DNA of 64,000 nucleotides from Corynebacterium sp. ES2730-CONJ (GTDB taxonomy: Bacteria > Actinomycetota > Actinomycetes > Mycobacteriales > Mycobacteriaceae). Of this stretch, positions 62,851-64,000 are shown piece after piece. Each line of letters opens with the position of its first letter. The stretch's first letter is position 1. The stretch is from assembly GCF_024834055.1 (NCBI RefSeq), contig NZ_JANUXZ010000004.1, positions 238,120 to 302,119 of the forward strand, read 5' to 3'. The notes below the pieces were generated by a model. It made no database searches, was not told where the DNA came from, and was given only the letters and a program-made list of their open reading frames with translations. Both the position numbers and the translations under genes were made by a program.

Positions 62851-62882
62851 AAAGGGCTTGGATTGCTTGGACCAAGCCCTTT
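62851..62882. terminator. Bidirectional terminator after RluA gene
   Basis: Perfect 11-bp stem AAAGGGCTTGG / CCAAGCCCTTT with a 10-nt loop. Serves both RluA (+) and the small secreted-protein gene (-). Confidence 0.9.
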
Positions 62883-62902
62883 ATAACACGTAATCTCGCG
62901 AT

Positions 62903-63169
62903 TTAGCGGAAGGTAGGGAGACCAGGAGCTGGCTGCTGCCCGTGAACCCAGCCTTGGGCTAATGCGAAGTTGAAGACGGAACCCCAGAAGGCGTAGAAGA
63001 GACCGAATCCTACTACGGAGCTGAAAATATAGAGAATAATGCTAAGAGCTGAATCGGCTGCGAGCGAGGAGGTGGTTTGGGCATGCACGGCAGGGGTGGC
63101 GCAGGTGATCATAGCAATAGAGGTTGCGCCAGCAATAGCTGCACGGATAACCTTTTGATTAAGCTTCAC
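62903..63169 (-). CDS. Small secreted or membrane protein of unknown function
   Basis: 88-residue protein. A signal peptide (about 1-31) has a Lys-containing start, a hydrophobic core and a cleavage site TPAVHAQ. The mature part has a second hydrophobic stretch (SIILYIFSSVVGFGLFYAFWG) with many aromatic residues and the tail QPAPGLPTFR. I choose the GTG at 63169 with AAAGG 8 nt before it; a frame extension to 63232 crosses the upstream palindrome. A 15-bp palindrome (63214-63228) lies 45 bp upstream. Not recognised. Confidence 0.72.
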   Translation of the reverse strand: MKLNQKVIRAAIAGATSIAMITCATPAVHAQTTSSLAADSALSIILYIFSSVVGFGLFYAFWGSVFNFALAQGWVHGQQPAPGLPTFR

Positions 63170-63213
63170 GATGGTACCTTTCGGCTTCGGGGAGAGTGTA
63201 GATAAGTCGTCGC

Positions 63214-63228
63214 CTAAACACTGTTTAG
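63214..63228. promoter_or_regulatory. Perfect 15-bp palindrome before the small secreted-protein gene
   Basis: CTAAACA-C-TGTTTAG, 45 bp upstream of the GTG at 63169. Perfect half-sites suggest an operator for a dimeric repressor. Confidence 0.5.
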
Positions 63229-64000
63229 TCATAGTGAATATAGCACTACTTGTGTGCGAACCTGAGAAAAACCTTGGAGAAACCTGTCAGCCGCATTAAA
63301 TTACCCCAAATCAGGGTAAGAAAACCCAAAAACCGCCGCAGGGGCACCGGGTGAAGCGGTGAATAGATATCTATTCGAGGTACTCGACAGGCATTGCTGC
63401 TCCACTTACCTCGGTGGGTTTATGAGCCGAATACACGCACATTGATCAGTGAGAGCCTCAGCCACAGAGGGGGCCAGCACGACACCTTTCTTAAAGCAGA
63501 TATCAGAGGGACTCATTCACACCCGCACGAACTTGGAGCCTGATTTTTTCCACCAACGACACCGCGTCCACGATGCTTGGGCACAAGATACCTGCGCGGA
63601 TAATATGCAACTAGAGAAATAACAAAGAGCGCCGACGGCTACAAGGGAGTACCCAGGGCGAAGGAGTACCGGGGATAACAAGCCAATCTAGGGCTTTAGG
63701 ACTCTAGCGAACCACGTGGGTGAATAATTACTTAGACCAGTGCCTCTTCGGCACTTAAGTTCCGTCCGTACTACTTAATCTGTGCCGGCGGAGCAGCAAT
63801 TCGGTTCTGAGGTAGACAGCAGCTTGAAGAGAAAACGAGTAGTCCTTAACTTGAAGATCTAGCTCCTAGGAGAAGCTGGGGTGGTTTGCATTTGGTTCCT
63901 CTTCCCTCAAACACTACAAAGCCTACCCACCCCAGACTACCCCAACCCCCACACACACCCCACACACACAAAAAAAAGGGGGAGGGGATGCGCACAAGCA
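63229..64000. other. Gene-free tail of the window with inverted repeats
   Basis: About 770 bp without an open frame of 60 codons on either strand. It contains TTACCC-N7-GGGTAA (63301-63319), a perfect 16-bp palindrome GAATAGATATCTATTC (63361-63376), AGTGCC-TCTTC-GGCACT (63739-63755), CTCCTAGGAG, and a CA-rich low-complexity end from about 63935. No rRNA, tRNA, tmRNA, RNase P RNA or SRP RNA signature was found. Confidence 0.55.
63361..63376. repeat. Perfect 16-bp palindrome
   Basis: GAATAGATATCTATTC reads the same on both strands. It lies in the gene-free tail, about 190 bp upstream of the small secreted-protein gene. CGAG-GTA-CTCG follows directly. Confidence 0.6.

Noticed and set aside
63320..63430. 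c-di-AMP (ydaO-type) riboswitch
   Set aside because: Short resemblances such as AGCGGTGAA and CGACAG, but the conserved core and spacing do not fit, and no suitable downstream gene is seen.
63935..63980. CA-rich stretch as a CRISPR or satellite array
   Set aside because: Only a few irregular CA repeats followed by an A-run; no repeat-spacer structure.

Overview
The window comes from a mycolic-acid actinobacterium of the Corynebacteriales (Mycobacteriales), most like a Corynebacterium or a close relative. The evidence is two mycolyltransferases, an arabinogalactan cluster (ubiA, glfT2, glf), a GlxR-type CRP regulator, a WhiB protein, Lsr2, MarP and a class E sortase, with GC content a little above 50% by eye. 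Species cannot be fixed from the sequence alone. I see no phage, insertion sequence or CRISPR array.

Layout. 1-7.7 kb is the cell-wall block: mycolyltransferase (cut by the window edge), mycolyltransferase, ubiA, PAP2, glfT2, PAP2, glf, all on the minus strand; aftB, usually found after ubiA, is absent. 7.9-19.5 kb carries a peptidoglycan amidase, a HAD phosphatase, an acyltransferase, serS, a septum-formation protein, a zincin, a histidine phosphatase, pheA, an amidase, a CPBP protein and an LCP ligase, in an order resembling M. tuberculosis Rv3811-Rv3840. 19.5-24 kb has an alanine/glycine symporter, DUF5926, a glycerophosphodiesterase and ldh. 24.3-47 kb is a second syntenic block (topA, cspA, DEAH helicase, a compact Tad/Flp secretion operon, ssd, a 6C small RNA, marP, a CoA-type Nudix hydrolase, a TlpA-like thioredoxin, nth, glxR, ridA, whiB, ponA2), resembling Rv3646c-Rv3682. 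47-54.6 kb holds yqeY, two phosphoesterases, tRNA-Pro(CGG), sodA, msrA, a RecB-like nuclease and lsr2. 54.6-63.2 kb has a two-component system, a lipoprotein, a class E sortase with a 50-residue membrane protein, a YidC paralogue, stress genes, a porin-like small protein, an RluA synthase and a small secreted protein. The last 800 bp show no convincing gene.

The genes form one envelope theme (arabinogalactan, mycolate transfer, peptidoglycan synthesis and hydrolysis, LCP ligation, MarP, sortase, YidC) and one redox/stress theme (WhiB, sodA, msrA, TlpA, Usp). The genome is compact: six convergent pairs overlap tail to tail, and many operon genes are joined by ATGA overlaps.

Most notable observations: a 6C RNA with an enlarged C10 loop and its own promoter between ssd and a HAD gene; two candidate GlxR sites; a perfect 30-bp duplication that repeats the msrA start; an EphE-position hydrolase lacking its nucleophile; a divergent pair whose start codons overlap in one CATG; and three small proteins of unknown role (50, 62 and 88 residues).
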